Positions 1 to 8,063 of a stretch of 27,882 bases of DNA are shown here, piece by piece. A program made the translations under genes and the position numbers. Under the pieces are notes generated by a model. It was not told the origin of the DNA. It made no database searches and saw only the letters and a program-made list of their open reading frames with translations. Within the stretch, counting starts at the first letter, position 1. Every line of letters begins with the position of its first letter. Source of the DNA: DATJPW01 sp035506215 (GTDB lineage Bacteria; Desulfobacterota; Desulfomonilia; Desulfomonilales; Desulfomonilaceae); the NCBI GenBank assembly GCA_035506215.1, contig DATJPW010000157.1, forward strand, positions 1 to 27,882, written 5' to 3'.

Positions 1-812
1 GAGTTACCCCGCGACGATCCCCAATACTCAATAAATTCTCGCACCTCTTGTTTTGTCTCGAATATGCCGAAATGGCCTTCGAGAAGAAGATCTGCGTTCA
101 AGTCCACGAGTCTTGCCAACGAAGCCAAGTACTGTTTCTCATCGGATAGAAATTCCGAATGGATCGGACCGTGAATGTCTTGCCCGAAAAGGACAAGCTC
201 GCCGTCAATGTCTGCAGTATACACGACCGAGCCTGGAGAGTGACCTGGGCAGTGAATGGCCGTCACAATACCGTTACCGATGGCAAGGGTCGACTCCTGG
301 CCTCGCAATTTGATATCGATGGCGAACGGTTCGAGGCGTGCTCCATACAAGACCGCACCGGTTACCCGATTGTCGCCTGATTCGAGATAAACCGCATCCA
401 GCTCATGAGCCACGATTTTGCAGCCATATTCGTCTCGCACAGCCTGGGCCCCGCCGGTATGATCGAAGTGACAGTGAGTCAGCAGAAGGTATTCGAGTTG
501 AACGTTCGGTTCCAGGCATTCGGCAATGTTTTTTCTCAATTGCGGCCGATCTCGCCCGGTTCCGGCATCAATAAGGGCTGCTTTATCACCGAAGCGTACG
601 AGGTAGACAGCGGCGTCCGCGGGATCAGTGAGTCCCCTTCCGCCCACTTGCCAGAGATTATTCCTGATTCTCGTGATCACTCCGAACTCCCGTATTTGTC
701 CGGTGCAAATATACCTCCCGGCGTAGTTACAAAGCAAAAGGTAATTCGGCCCGAGCGGCACGAAGTTGTTCAGTCCACAGAAATCGGTCCCCAAAAATTT
801 ACTACGGAGCAT
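1..812 (-). CDS. MBL-fold metallo-hydrolase (C-terminus cut by window edge)
   Basis: Reading the minus strand from an ATG at 812-810 gives 270 residues with no stop before base 1, so the C-terminus lies outside the window. The metal-binding motif HxHxDH is seen at residues 113-118 (THCHFDHTGG). It is followed by His191 (CPGHSPGS), Asp212 (FGQD) and His247 (EGHFG), the usual remaining ligands of a glyoxalase-II-like dinuclear site. The substrate cannot be told; family members are thioesterases, lactonases, glyoxalases or sulfur dioxygenases. Residues 1-45 form an N-terminal extension ahead of the usual fold start. GTG at 680 is an alternative start, but the ATG has a purine-rich AGGAAAC/AAGG ribosome site just upstream and the reading frame looks protein-like from there. 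It is divergent from bamB. Fold is sure; function is open. Confidence 0.85.
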   Translation of the reverse strand, partial: MLRSKFLGTDFCGLNNFVPLGPNYLLLCNYAGRYICTGQIREFGVITRIRNNLWQVGGRGLTDPADAAVYLVRFGDKAALIDAGTGRDRPQLRKNIAECLEPNVQLEYLLLTHCHFDHTGGAQAVRDEYGCKIVAHELDAVYLESGDNRVTGAVLYGARLEPFAIDIKLRGQESTLAIGNGIVTAIHCPGHSPGSVVYTADIDGELVLFGQDIHGPIHSEFLSDEKQYLASLARLVDLNADLLLEGHFGIFETKQEVREFIEYWGSSRGN

Positions 813-819
813 GCCTTGT

Positions 820-873
820 TTCCTGAAAGTTGGCCTCTTCCATCGCGACCGGGAGCTAAGACAGTTTCAGGAA
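820..873 (-). promoter_or_regulatory. 9-bp inverted repeat overlapping the ribosome site of the MBL gene
   Basis: TTCCTGAAA at 820-828 and its exact reverse complement TTTCAGGAA at 865-873 are separated by 36 bases. In the minus-strand mRNA the downstream arm contains the AGGAAA that probably serves as the ribosome site of the MBL gene (start 812). A folded leader could therefore hide it. The match is seen; the regulatory role is inferred. Confidence 0.35.
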
Positions 874-985
874 GTAATTCCGCTTAGTCCAAACACGGGG
901 ATCCGGTGTCGGGGCGCCAAGGGCGCTGCCATACTCCATAAGAAGCGGCCCATGAACCGTCGCCCGGCCAAGCCAATGTTACCAC

Positions 986-1013
986 CTTGACAATTTTGAC
1001 CGGATATGTCAAG
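986..1013. promoter_or_regulatory. Inverted repeat, candidate operator upstream of bamB
   Basis: CTTGACA (986-992) and TGTCAAG (1007-1013) are perfect 7-bp arms with a 14-base spacer. The repeat overlaps the weak promoter-like pair TTGACC 996-1001 / CATAAA 1019-1024, as an operator would. No regulator gene is adjacent, so the binding protein is unknown. Confidence 0.35.
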
Positions 1014-1111
1014 AGAGACATAAAGGATTCTTTCACACGCGTCACAGTCTGGTGATCCAAGAATCGAACAGGTAACGGTGAGAAATTGCGCACTTTATTG
1101 TGAAGGATTAT

Positions 1112-1149
1112 GTCGGGGATGACACAAACTCCCCTAGATCAGCCCCGAC
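1112..1149 (+). promoter_or_regulatory. Leader hairpin upstream of bamB
   Basis: GTCGGGG (1112-1118) pairs with CCCCGAC (1143-1149) across 24 bases. Inside it, GGGGA (1115-1119) can instead pair with TCCCC (1130-1134), so two exclusive folds are possible. It sits about 80 bases ahead of the bamB start. A cofactor-sensing leader is conceivable for a tungstopterin enzyme, but I do not recognise a known riboswitch consensus. Confidence 0.35.
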
Positions 1150-1231
1150 AACAATCTTTCACCATAGTGAACAAAACGTATATGCAACCCACAAGGGAAG
1201 CGAGACAAATCGACCGTAAGGAGCAAACAAG

Positions 1232-3214
1232 ATGAGGTACGCGGAGACAGGATATAATTTGGAAATCGATTTAGCGACAGGAAACATTGAACGCGTAGAA
1301 ACCGATCCGAGATTAATGGAACTTCACCTTGGGGGATTAGGTACCAGCGTCAAGCTACACTGGGATAGGGTTCCCGCGGAGACCCAAGCATTTGATGATG
1401 AAAATCTACTAATATTCAGCACCGGTGTTTTTAACGGCACTCCGGCTTTTAGCGCAAACCGTACCGTCATCACCTTCTATTCTCCTGAATCGGACTTGCT
1501 GGCATACCCGATGATGGGGGGATTCTGGTCCGCGGAATTGAAATATGCCGGTTATGACAAAGTGATCTTTCGCAACAAGTCCCACGACTGGGTTTATATA
1601 TGGATCAACAATGACAAAGTGGAAATCCGTGATGCCTCTCATTTGAAAGGCAAGGGCGCTCTTGAAACTCAAGACCTTATAAGAGAGGAGCTGAATCAGC
1701 CGAGGGCACAGGTGGCTGCTATCGGCCCGGCCGGTGAAAATCGAGTCTTCACGGCTTCCATCGAGCAGAGCAGGTCCAGCGCCGCCAGGCTCGGCGGAGG
1801 CGCGGTGATGGGAGACAAGAAAATAAAGGCGGTCGCTGTTCGAGGAACGAAAGACGTCTATCTTGCCCGCGGGGCTGAATTCATGGAGCTAATAGAAGGT
1901 GTGCAGGAATATATAAAATTCCGAAACACAAATCCCATTCCGGACGTCATGACTATTTTATCCGGGATCGGATCGCCTCAGGAGATGAAGCACACTGATG
2001 AGAAGTGGCATACCGAGAACTTCATGTGGGGTAATGCTCGCACTCGGAGAAGAGACTTCTGGAGCGAAGACAACGCTACGAACTGGACCACGACTCAATT
2101 AGCCGCGGTGAGGCGGCTAATCAGTTGTTTTAATTGTCCGCAGCAATGTGGGGCACTGATTTCCTACATGGATCTTCCAAGATTCATGATGAAATGCTTC
2201 GGAAAACTTACTTACTGTATGGCGGCCTATGTAGATGACTTGGCCTTTAATTTTAGGATCCTTCAGCGTGCCCAGGAGTATGGAGTGGATTCATTCTCGA
2301 CCCCGCAAATCTTGGCATTCGCTGTTGAGCTTTATGAAGCCGGCATTCTGACCGACAAGGACTTCGAAGGATGTCCGTCCGATAAACAGGGGAGGTTCTT
2401 CTGGTTACTTGACAGAGTGGCCTACCGGGAAGGCATTGGCGATATTCTGGCTGACGGCGTTTATCGTGCGGCCCGAAAGATCGGCAACGGCGCGGAGAAA
2501 TTTGACCACAATACAATAAAGAAACACGAGCAGTTGCCTCTCAAGCTGGGAATGCTGGATCCTATCTATTTCCTCATGTACTCTACCAACGAAAAGATAA
2601 GCATTACCCAAATTGAAGGGAATTGGCCGCAGGCCGCTTTCCCCACGATGGAGCAGAGGGAAGCGTTTGTAAAGGACTGGCCACAGCTCCCTGATGAAAG
2701 TTGGAAGCAATGGTTGCTGGAGTGGGAACCACGAGGAGACAAGGCGATACCGTATTTCCCGACTCCGCAAATGTGCAGTGAAATTGTTGATTGGATGGAG
2801 ATGCTGCACAACATTGATGACGCCCTGGGATTGTGCGCCGGCATGGCATCATTTTGCCTGAAGCCCCCCTATCATATAAACAATTATCCGCAACTCATCT
2901 CGGCCGCCACCGGTATGGACATCGATAGAGCGGGATTAAAGAAAATAGCCAACAGGAGTCGGAATCTGCACAGGGCATTAAATAACAGAAGAGGCATGAC
3001 GCGGGCTGATGAAAAGCCGCCGGAAGACCATTGGAAAAGGAGATTCCCCGAACTCGAAGAGGAACTGTTATCTACATATTACAAATTCAAGGGATGGAAT
3101 ATGGACGGTATTCCAACGAAAGAAAGATTGGTGGAATTGGATCTGGGTTATGTTGCGGAAGACTTAGAAAAGAGAGGGATCTTAAAAAATGGCGAAAATA
3201 AAAAAGAAGATTAA
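1232..3214 (+). CDS. bamB: Class II benzoyl-CoA reductase, tungsten subunit BamB
   Basis: This 660-residue protein of the aldehyde:ferredoxin oxidoreductase family is predicted to be the active-site subunit that reduces benzoyl-CoA to cyclohexadienoyl-CoA without ATP. The [4Fe-4S] ligands are visible as CxxCxxxC at residues 299-306 (SCFNCPQQCG) plus Cys535 in the family motif DALGLC. Glu251, His260 and Cys322 stand at exactly the numbers I recall for active-site residues of Geobacter metallireducens BamB (about 653 residues), Cys322 being the tungsten ligand there; this is memory, not an alignment. Length also fits BamB better than ordinary AOR (about 600-610). TAAGGAG at 1217-1223 lies 8 bases before the ATG. 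A bamC gene follows with a 26-bp overlap, so the two are translationally coupled. A BamB-like paralogue acting on another aryl- or cyclic acyl-CoA cannot be excluded. Confidence 0.88.
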   Translation: MRYAETGYNLEIDLATGNIERVETDPRLMELHLGGLGTSVKLHWDRVPAETQAFDDENLLIFSTGVFNGTPAFSANRTVITFYSPESDLLAYPMMGGFWSAELKYAGYDKVIFRNKSHDWVYIWINNDKVEIRDASHLKGKGALETQDLIREELNQPRAQVAAIGPAGENRVFTASIEQSRSSAARLGGGAVMGDKKIKAVAVRGTKDVYLARGAEFMELIEGVQEYIKFRNTNPIPDVMTILSGIGSPQEMKHTDEKWHTENFMWGNARTRRRDFWSEDNATNWTTTQLAAVRRLISCFNCPQQCGALISYMDLPRFMMKCFGKLTYCMAAYVDDLAFNFRILQRAQEYGVDSFSTPQILAFAVELYEAGILTDKDFEGCPSDKQGRFFWLLDRVAYREGIGDILADGVYRAARKIGNGAEKFDHNTIKKHEQLPLKLGMLDPIYFLMYSTNEKISITQIEGNWPQAAFPTMEQREAFVKDWPQLPDESWKQWLLEWEPRGDKAIPYFPTPQMCSEIVDWMEMLHNIDDALGLCAGMASFCLKPPYHINNYPQLISAATGMDIDRAGLKKIANRSRNLHRALNNRRGMTRADEKPPEDHWKRRFPELEEELLSTYYKFKGWNMDGIPTKERLVELDLGYVAEDLEKRGILKNGENKKED

Positions 3215-3728
3215 GACCATCAAGGTTGATGCCGATAAATGTAACGGCTGCCGCGCGTGTGAGATCGTCTGCTCCGCGTTTCACGCCGCGCCGAGATACA
3301 GCAGCAATAATCCCGCGAGGGCTCGTATTCAGGTAGTCTGGGACCGGCTGAAAGATATATGGCTTCCGATATTCGCGGGTGAGTATGCGCCGGCCGAATG
3401 CATGGGCAGAGACAAATATGTGATTGACGGCAAGGAATACGGGGAGTGCGATTTCTGCAGGGCTTCCTGCCCGTCCAGGGACCTTTTCAAAGAACCCGAT
3501 TCCGGTCTCCCTCTAAAATGCGATATGTGTGAAGACGATCCACCGCTGGAAAATCCGATGTGCGTTCAGAGGTGCCTCAATGATGTCCTGACCTACGAAG
3601 AAAGGGAAGAGGAAGTAGAAGAAGAAGTGAAGCTGGATGACATAGAGATAGGACTGGGATCCATGATCGACAAGTATGGCTTGCAGAAGGTCATGGATAC
3701 TGTTTCCCGGATGTCGCAAAAGGGCTAA
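3189..3728 (+). CDS. bamC: Class II benzoyl-CoA reductase, electron-transfer subunit BamC
   Basis: This 179-residue iron-sulfur protein is expected to pass electrons to BamB in the cytoplasm. It has exactly twelve cysteines: 18, 21, 24, 28 (CxxCxxCxxxC), 71, 87, 90, 94 (CxxCxxxC), 111, 114, 125 and 129. That number suits three [4Fe-4S] clusters, as known for BamC. The size also matches the family. The C-terminal part (residues 136-150) is strongly acidic. Its ATG lies inside the end of bamB, 26 bp before the bamB stop, with a GAGAGGGA stretch upstream that can serve as ribosome site. No further bam genes follow; the next gene runs the other way. Thus the electron-input subunits BamDEFGHI must be encoded elsewhere. 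Alternative: ferredoxin-like partner of another AOR-family enzyme. Confidence 0.87.
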   Translation: MAKIKKKIKTIKVDADKCNGCRACEIVCSAFHAAPRYSSNNPARARIQVVWDRLKDIWLPIFAGEYAPAECMGRDKYVIDGKEYGECDFCRASCPSRDLFKEPDSGLPLKCDMCEDDPPLENPMCVQRCLNDVLTYEEREEEVEEEVKLDDIEIGLGSMIDKYGLQKVMDTVSRMSQKG

Positions 3729-3824
3729 AGTTTCGCAATTAGAACATTGGAATACCCGGAAGACAAGTTCGGCGGAATTCTCTCTTTCTTGATCTCGGTT
3801 TAGTCATTCCATCATTCCATATTG

Positions 3825-3857
3825 CATGCGGTACTTGTTTCGGCCGGATGCCGCATG
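3825..3857. repeat. 7-bp inverted repeat in the bamC/HDAC convergent gap
   Basis: CATGCGG (3825-3831) and CCGCATG (3851-3857) can form a stem with a 19-base loop between the two convergent genes. Neither strand has a proper T-run after it, so calling it a terminator is only a possibility. The rest of the 225-bp gap shows a short tandem repeat, TCATTCCA twice at about 3804-3819, and nothing else. Confidence 0.3.
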
Positions 3858-3953
3858 ACGGTAGCGTATGATTCCAAGGGAAAGATGCGTGGGGTGCAAC
3901 CGAATATTGAGCCCTGAAGGCAGCCCGACAATTACCAGAACCCACAGGCATAT

Positions 3954-4724
3954 TCACCCAACGTTCATTCCGCTGCACAAGGCCATTGCATTTTCGCCAA
4001 GGACGTCGGTATTGTATCCGCCTTCCAGCACTGCGTAATATCTGCTGTAGCACTTGGCGCCCGCGTAGTCCCGAACATTCCTGCCTATAGCGAAGTAATC
4101 CTCGGTCCTCAGAGTGCCTCCCCAGTCCTGTTGATGCCGGTCAAAGCCTGCGCTTATCACAATGATGTCATACTCGTTGGAGCTCAGGGCCAGTTCCACA
4201 TTCTTGAGGAACGCTCCCCGCTCATTGTCCTGAATGTTGGCTACGACTACGTCCTTCCTGCCGGAAAAGAACCTGTCCGTCCCATCTCCGAAGTGGAGAT
4301 CTATGTCCAGAACAAGTGCCTGGGAGATTTTCTCCGTCCGTATCAGTTTTTCAATGGAAATCGCGACGTTGTTGAAGAAGCAGAAGCCCCAATGACTACC
4401 CGGGCTTGCGTGGTGTCCCGGCGGACGGACCGCTGCGAATGTCGGCTGTCCCTCGAGGGCCAACTTAGCCGCCATGAGCGCTCCACCCGCGGCCATGGCA
4501 GCCGCGGCGTAAAGACCGGGATCCATCTTGACGGACCTCAGAATAGATTCCGTATGCACCATAAGGATTTCCGCGTCTGATGCAGCGTACGGCTCCAGTA
4601 CGGGATAAGCTTTCCGCAGCACTTCCATGATGGATACGACCCGGTCCGGAGTTTCCACCGAGGCTGTTGGATAATCAGTCAGGTAAAGATCGTGGAATAT
4701 GACCTTCAGCGGATTTGGAGTCAC
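3954..4724 (-). CDS. Histone deacetylase superfamily hydrolase
   Basis: A 256-residue Zn-dependent deacetylase-fold protein, probably a bacterial acetylpolyamine amidohydrolase or acetoin-utilisation (AcuC)-like enzyme removing acetyl groups from a small amine or a protein. Motifs in order: RPPGHHA at 100-106 (catalytic His pair 104-105), GFCFFNN 113-119, DIDLHFGDGT 140-149 supplying Zn ligands Asp142 and His144, SAGFD 191-195 with Zn ligand Asp195, and EGGY 234-237 with the transition-state Tyr. The usual second His of the HHG motif is Phe145. It is shorter than typical members (about 300-370), mainly at the N-terminus. The start is GTG at 4724 with AGGAGA seven bases upstream; no better start is visible. 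It is the last gene of the minus-strand biotin cluster, 81 bp after bioD. Substrate unknown. Confidence 0.85.
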   Translation of the reverse strand: MTPNPLKVIFHDLYLTDYPTASVETPDRVVSIMEVLRKAYPVLEPYAASDAEILMVHTESILRSVKMDPGLYAAAAMAAGGALMAAKLALEGQPTFAAVRPPGHHASPGSHWGFCFFNNVAISIEKLIRTEKISQALVLDIDLHFGDGTDRFFSGRKDVVVANIQDNERGAFLKNVELALSSNEYDIIVISAGFDRHQQDWGGTLRTEDYFAIGRNVRDYAGAKCYSRYYAVLEGGYNTDVLGENAMALCSGMNVG

Positions 4725-4805
4725 AGCAATCTCTCCTTTTGGGACCGGTTGGAAATCCTATAATATCTTTGAAGAGACCCGTGGAGGCCCTTTTTGCTTC
4801 AACTC

Positions 4806-5543
4806 TTAGTCTCCACACCCGAGCCACCGGTTCGGAATTTCTTCCGGCCACGCGGCAGCCATTATTTCCGCTATCCTCTGTGAATCAGCCTTTATCTCGG
4901 GGTACATATATGGCAGCACCAATACCGGAATTCCTTGAATCAATCGTGCAATATCAGTCGGAGTGAATTGTTCCTCAGGACCCCTGTTTGGTGAACAGCA
5001 TGACAGCACTATGCCCACCGTTTCCAAATCTCGCTGCCGAAGAGCACTGTGGGTGAGCAGAGTGTGGTTGATCGTGCCGAGATTGGATCGGGCTGCAATC
5101 ACTATGGGAAAACCAAGCAGTTGTATGAGGTCCAGCATCATGAGGTTTTCCTGAATGGGCACCATAATGCCACCTGCGGCCTCAACCACGGTTAGGTCCG
5201 CATTTTCCGTTATGGCTAGGATGTGTTCCTTCAGGTCCGAGATATATAATCCGCTGCCCATGGCCGCGGCCGCCCTGGCTGGAGAAGCAGGCAGCGAGAA
5301 CCGGAAAGGCACGCACTCATCCAAGCTGAGATCCCTTTCAGAAGCTTCACGGAGAAAGGAGCCGTCCTCCGGATAGAGCATCCCTTCTCGAACCGCGCAT
5401 CCTGTCTCAACAGGCTTTACGGCCACAGCTCGCAATCCCCTGTTCCTGGCCAATCTAACTAGTCCTGCAGCAAGTATGGTTTTACCGACACCCGTGTCAG
5501 TGCCGGCGATAAACAATCCCTTTTTATTGAAGATTTTTGACAT
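4806..5543 (-). CDS. bioD: Dethiobiotin synthetase
   Basis: BioD closes the ureido ring of biotin by ATP-dependent carboxylation of 7,8-diaminopelargonate, the step after BioA. The 245-residue product has the P-loop GTDTGVGKT at 14-22, the substrate loop KPVETGC at 43-49, and EAAGG at 121-125, which corresponds to the family's E-GAGG segment. Length is near the usual 220-240. The ATG at 5543 has only a weak ribosome site, consistent with reading through from bioA 48 bp upstream. The bioA-bioD order is common in bacteria. The other biotin genes (bioB, bioF, bioC/H) are not in the window. Confidence 0.95.
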   Translation of the reverse strand: MSKIFNKKGLFIAGTDTGVGKTILAAGLVRLARNRGLRAVAVKPVETGCAVREGMLYPEDGSFLREASERDLSLDECVPFRFSLPASPARAAAAMGSGLYISDLKEHILAITENADLTVVEAAGGIMVPIQENLMMLDLIQLLGFPIVIAARSNLGTINHTLLTHSALRQRDLETVGIVLSCCSPNRGPEEQFTPTDIARLIQGIPVLVLPYMYPEIKADSQRIAEIMAAAWPEEIPNRWLGCGD

Positions 5544-5591
5544 TTCTCAGCAGTAACCACAAGAAGTTCTGTGTGAAAATGCTTCCTTACG

Positions 5592-6944
5592 TTACAATTT
5601 ATTATTTTCGCAGACCTCTCGGATGCTCTTCGCAGTAAATGAGACCAAGTCTACGATCTCATCCGACTTGACGGACAGGGGCGGCATGATCACCACCACG
5701 TCCCCCAGAGGGCGCAAAATTATGCCGTACTGTCTGATATGCTGTGCAACTTGCGCACCCATTCGTCGTTCGGGCGCGTACGACTTCCTTGTGCGGCGAT
5801 CCTCAACCAGTTCTATTCCGATCATGAAGCCGCACTGTCTCACGTCTCCAACATGGTTCAAATCGCTGATCTCTTCCGCGAGCCTTTCTTTGAGAAGGGT
5901 TATCTTCGACTGACACGCGTCGAGGACTCCGTCAGTCTCGAAAATATCCAGACAGGCACAAGCCGCGGCGCATGCCAAACAGTTCCCCGTGTAACTGTGG
6001 CCATGAAAAAACGTCTTGTTTTCAGCATATTCTCCGAGGAATGCAGCATGGATTTCATCGGTAACCATGGTGGCAGCGATCGGGAGGTATCCTCCGGAAA
6101 GCCCCTTTGCCAGGGTCATCATATCCGGATGAACCCCCTCATGTTCACATGCGAACATTTTGCCTGTTCTGCCGAATCCTGTGGCCACTTCATCACAAAT
6201 CAGGAGTATTTTGTGATCTCGGCATATTTCTTCGAGACCTTTCAGAAAGCCTGGGGGGTGGACGATCATCCCGGCCGCCCCCTGAACGAGTGGTTCCACC
6301 ACCAAAGCCGCGATTTCCTCTCCTTGCTCTTTCGCGATTTTTCGGAAGTGATCCAGAGACCTCTCACGACACAAATCGGGACTCAAGTCGGGTTGCCGAT
6401 AAGGAAACGGGGTTGGGATCGTCAGGGTCTGAAAGAGCAATGGATGGAAGATCTTGTGGAAAATATCGATTCCTCCCAGGCTGACTGATCCGATGGTGTC
6501 TCCATGATAACCTTCAGAGAGAGTTGCAAACAGCCTTTTCCGTTCATATCCGAGATTCCGCCAGTACTGAAAGGCTATTTTGAGGGCCACCTCGACGGCC
6601 GTGGAACCGGAATCCGAATAGAATACTTTATTTAGGCCGTCCGGCGTGATCCGTACAAGCTTCTCCGCGAGCTCTATCGATGGAACGCTTGCCAGCCCGA
6701 GCAGGGTGGAATGGGACATTCTGCTCAGTTGCCGGGAGACCTCGTCATCAATTTCTCTTCGCCGGTGCCCGTGTAGGTTAACCCACAAAGAAGAGATCCC
6801 ATCCAGATACCGTCGGCCGTCTACTGCAATAAGGTAGTTACCTTCGGCCCGTTCGATTACCAGAGGTTCGATGCTCTGCCACTCCAGCATCTGGGTGAAA
6901 GGGTGCCAAATGTATTTTCTGTCCAAGTCGGCCCAGTTCTTCAC
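5592..6944 (-). CDS. bioA: Adenosylmethionine-8-amino-7-oxononanoate aminotransferase
   Basis: BioA is the PLP enzyme that transfers the amino group of S-adenosylmethionine (or lysine in some bacteria) to KAPA, giving 7,8-diaminopelargonate. The 450-residue protein shows the class III aminotransferase pattern: N-terminal WHPFTQM (13-19), FYSDSGSTAVEVALK (108-122), DEVATGFGRTG (251-261, Asp251 binding the pyridine nitrogen) and the Schiff-base lysine Lys280 in TLAKGLSGG. Length is typical of the family. The start is GTG at 6944 with GGAG about nine bases upstream. It follows the flippase-like gene by 45 bp and precedes bioD by 48 bp, all on the minus strand. The choice between SAM and lysine as amino donor cannot be read from this sequence. 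Confidence 0.95.
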   Translation of the reverse strand: MKNWADLDRKYIWHPFTQMLEWQSIEPLVIERAEGNYLIAVDGRRYLDGISSLWVNLHGHRRREIDDEVSRQLSRMSHSTLLGLASVPSIELAEKLVRITPDGLNKVFYSDSGSTAVEVALKIAFQYWRNLGYERKRLFATLSEGYHGDTIGSVSLGGIDIFHKIFHPLLFQTLTIPTPFPYRQPDLSPDLCRERSLDHFRKIAKEQGEEIAALVVEPLVQGAAGMIVHPPGFLKGLEEICRDHKILLICDEVATGFGRTGKMFACEHEGVHPDMMTLAKGLSGGYLPIAATMVTDEIHAAFLGEYAENKTFFHGHSYTGNCLACAAACACLDIFETDGVLDACQSKITLLKERLAEEISDLNHVGDVRQCGFMIGIELVEDRRTRKSYAPERRMGAQVAQHIRQYGIILRPLGDVVVIMPPLSVKSDEIVDLVSFTAKSIREVCENNKL

Positions 6945-6989
6945 AATAGGCGCTCCGACTCTTTGACTTGAAAGTTGGTAAGGGACCGC

Positions 6990-8063
6990 TCACCCGTGTT
7001 GGTTGAATTCTCCTGAGCTTACGAGTTCCGTCTCTTCACTCGGAACCAACTCTTCAGCTACGCTCGATGCCATCACCTGCTGGAAACGGAAATTGCCGGT
7101 CGAGAGAGCGACAAGCCCCAGGACCACACAGATTACAAGGCTGAAGAGGTGATACACGGTGGCAAAAGATATTGCCACGACGGCCTTGACGCCGAAGAGC
7201 GCAAGAGCATAACGGCCGGCTGCATGAAATGTTCCGATAAAGCCGGGAGCCGACGGGAGGGCCACACCGAAGCAAATGAACACATTTATAGTGACCGCGA
7301 CCAAGAAGGGGGCCCGGACTGAGAAAGCCAATAGGAACAAATAAGTCAGGCAGGAGAACAGGACCCAGATTGACACCGAATAAAATCCGATGATAAGCAC
7401 CTGCTTTCCACTGGCCATGATCCCGAATCCATCGATCAAGCGGAGAACAATCCCCTGGACAAATGTCCCGGCGCTGGTGGGAAGCAGGGAGGTGACTTTA
7501 TTGACGGCCCGCCTGAAACGCTCCCTCCGGGTAAGAATCAGCCATACCATCAAGTAACCGGCAATCAACATGACCAACAAAGCTCGTCCGAGCAACATAA
7601 AACCTGACGGAACTTGAGGAGTAGTCCATAGGACCAGCGCCAAGAGCAAAAGCAGGCCCGAGAGATCGAAAAATCTCTCCACCATCACGGCTCCGAGACC
7701 CGACGAAAAGGAGGCTCCGCGGCGGCGCAGGAGATACGGTCTTACCAGTTCTCCCAACCGAGCGGGCATTATCATAGTCGCGCCTGCCCAAATATTAAGC
7801 ATGTCCCAGAGATCTTTTGCCGACAAGCGACAAAATGGGCTGAGAATCAGACCGAATCGGCGTGCCCTGATAAATTGGATCAAAAGCATGATCGCCGTGC
7901 ATGGCAGAAGGTAAATCGTGTGCATCTGCCTTACACCATCTATCAGGTCGTTCCAGGAGATATCTCGAAATGCCAAATAAAAGAAAAATATTCCAAGCAG
8001 AGTTCCAACCAGAACCAGGGCGACCCGCTTGATACCGAGGCCTCCGGAATGACTAAGCTTCAT
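6990..8063 (-). CDS. Flippase-like integral membrane protein (UPF0104/AglD-like family)
   Basis: A 357-residue protein with about eight or more hydrophobic segments, the first around residues 14-31. It carries the conserved segments of the lysylphosphatidylglycerol-synthase transmembrane-region family: PARLGELVRPYLL near 100, RFFDLSGL near 130 and PSAPGFIGTFHAA near 270. Members lack a synthase domain when this short and are proposed to move lipid-linked sugars or lipids across the inner membrane. Its ATG overlaps the end of the upstream UDP-sugar enzyme gene by 11 bp, which indicates tight coupling and supports a job in surface polysaccharide or glycolipid assembly. The C-terminal 30 residues are hydrophilic and acidic. 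The transported molecule is not known. Confidence 0.85.
   Translation of the reverse strand: MKLSHSGGLGIKRVALVLVGTLLGIFFFYLAFRDISWNDLIDGVRQMHTIYLLPCTAIMLLIQFIRARRFGLILSPFCRLSAKDLWDMLNIWAGATMIMPARLGELVRPYLLRRRGASFSSGLGAVMVERFFDLSGLLLLLALVLWTTPQVPSGFMLLGRALLVMLIAGYLMVWLILTRRERFRRAVNKVTSLLPTSAGTFVQGIVLRLIDGFGIMASGKQVLIIGFYSVSIWVLFSCLTYLFLLAFSVRAPFLVAVTINVFICFGVALPSAPGFIGTFHAAGRYALALFGVKAVVAISFATVYHLFSLVICVVLGLVALSTGNFRFQQVMASSVAEELVPSEETELVSSGEFNQHG

Larger units (their letters stand above)
813..1231. other. 419-bp divergent intergenic region between MBL gene and bamB
   Basis: No convincing gene lies here; the minus-strand frame across 884-1093 has no motif and no good ribosome site. The stretch holds three inverted repeats: 820-828/865-873, CTTGACA 986-992 with TGTCAAG 1007-1013, and GTCGGGG 1112-1118 with CCCCGAC 1143-1149. 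A weak plus-strand sigma70-like pair is TTGACC at 996-1001 and CATAAA at 1019-1024 with 17-bp spacing. Both promoters of the divergent genes must lie here. Confidence 0.5.

Noticed and set aside
1051..1075. tRNA-like 3' end on the minus strand (GTTCGATTC followed by GGATCACCA)
   Set aside because: The T-arm stem does not pair, no acceptor partner or anticodon arm is found upstream, and no cloverleaf can be drawn. At most a chance match or a tRNA-derived scar.
884..1093. 69-codon minus-strand frame in the MBL-bamB gap
   Set aside because: No ribosome site, no family pattern, and it covers inverted repeats that look regulatory.
3739..4053. 104-codon minus-strand frame overlapping the HDAC gene end
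   Set aside because: Composition is not protein-like (Arg-rich, no pattern) and it overlaps a well-supported gene.
5739..6488. 249-codon open frame on the plus strand opposite bioA
   Set aside because: It lies wholly inside the unmistakable bioA gene, has no motif and is a codon-usage shadow.
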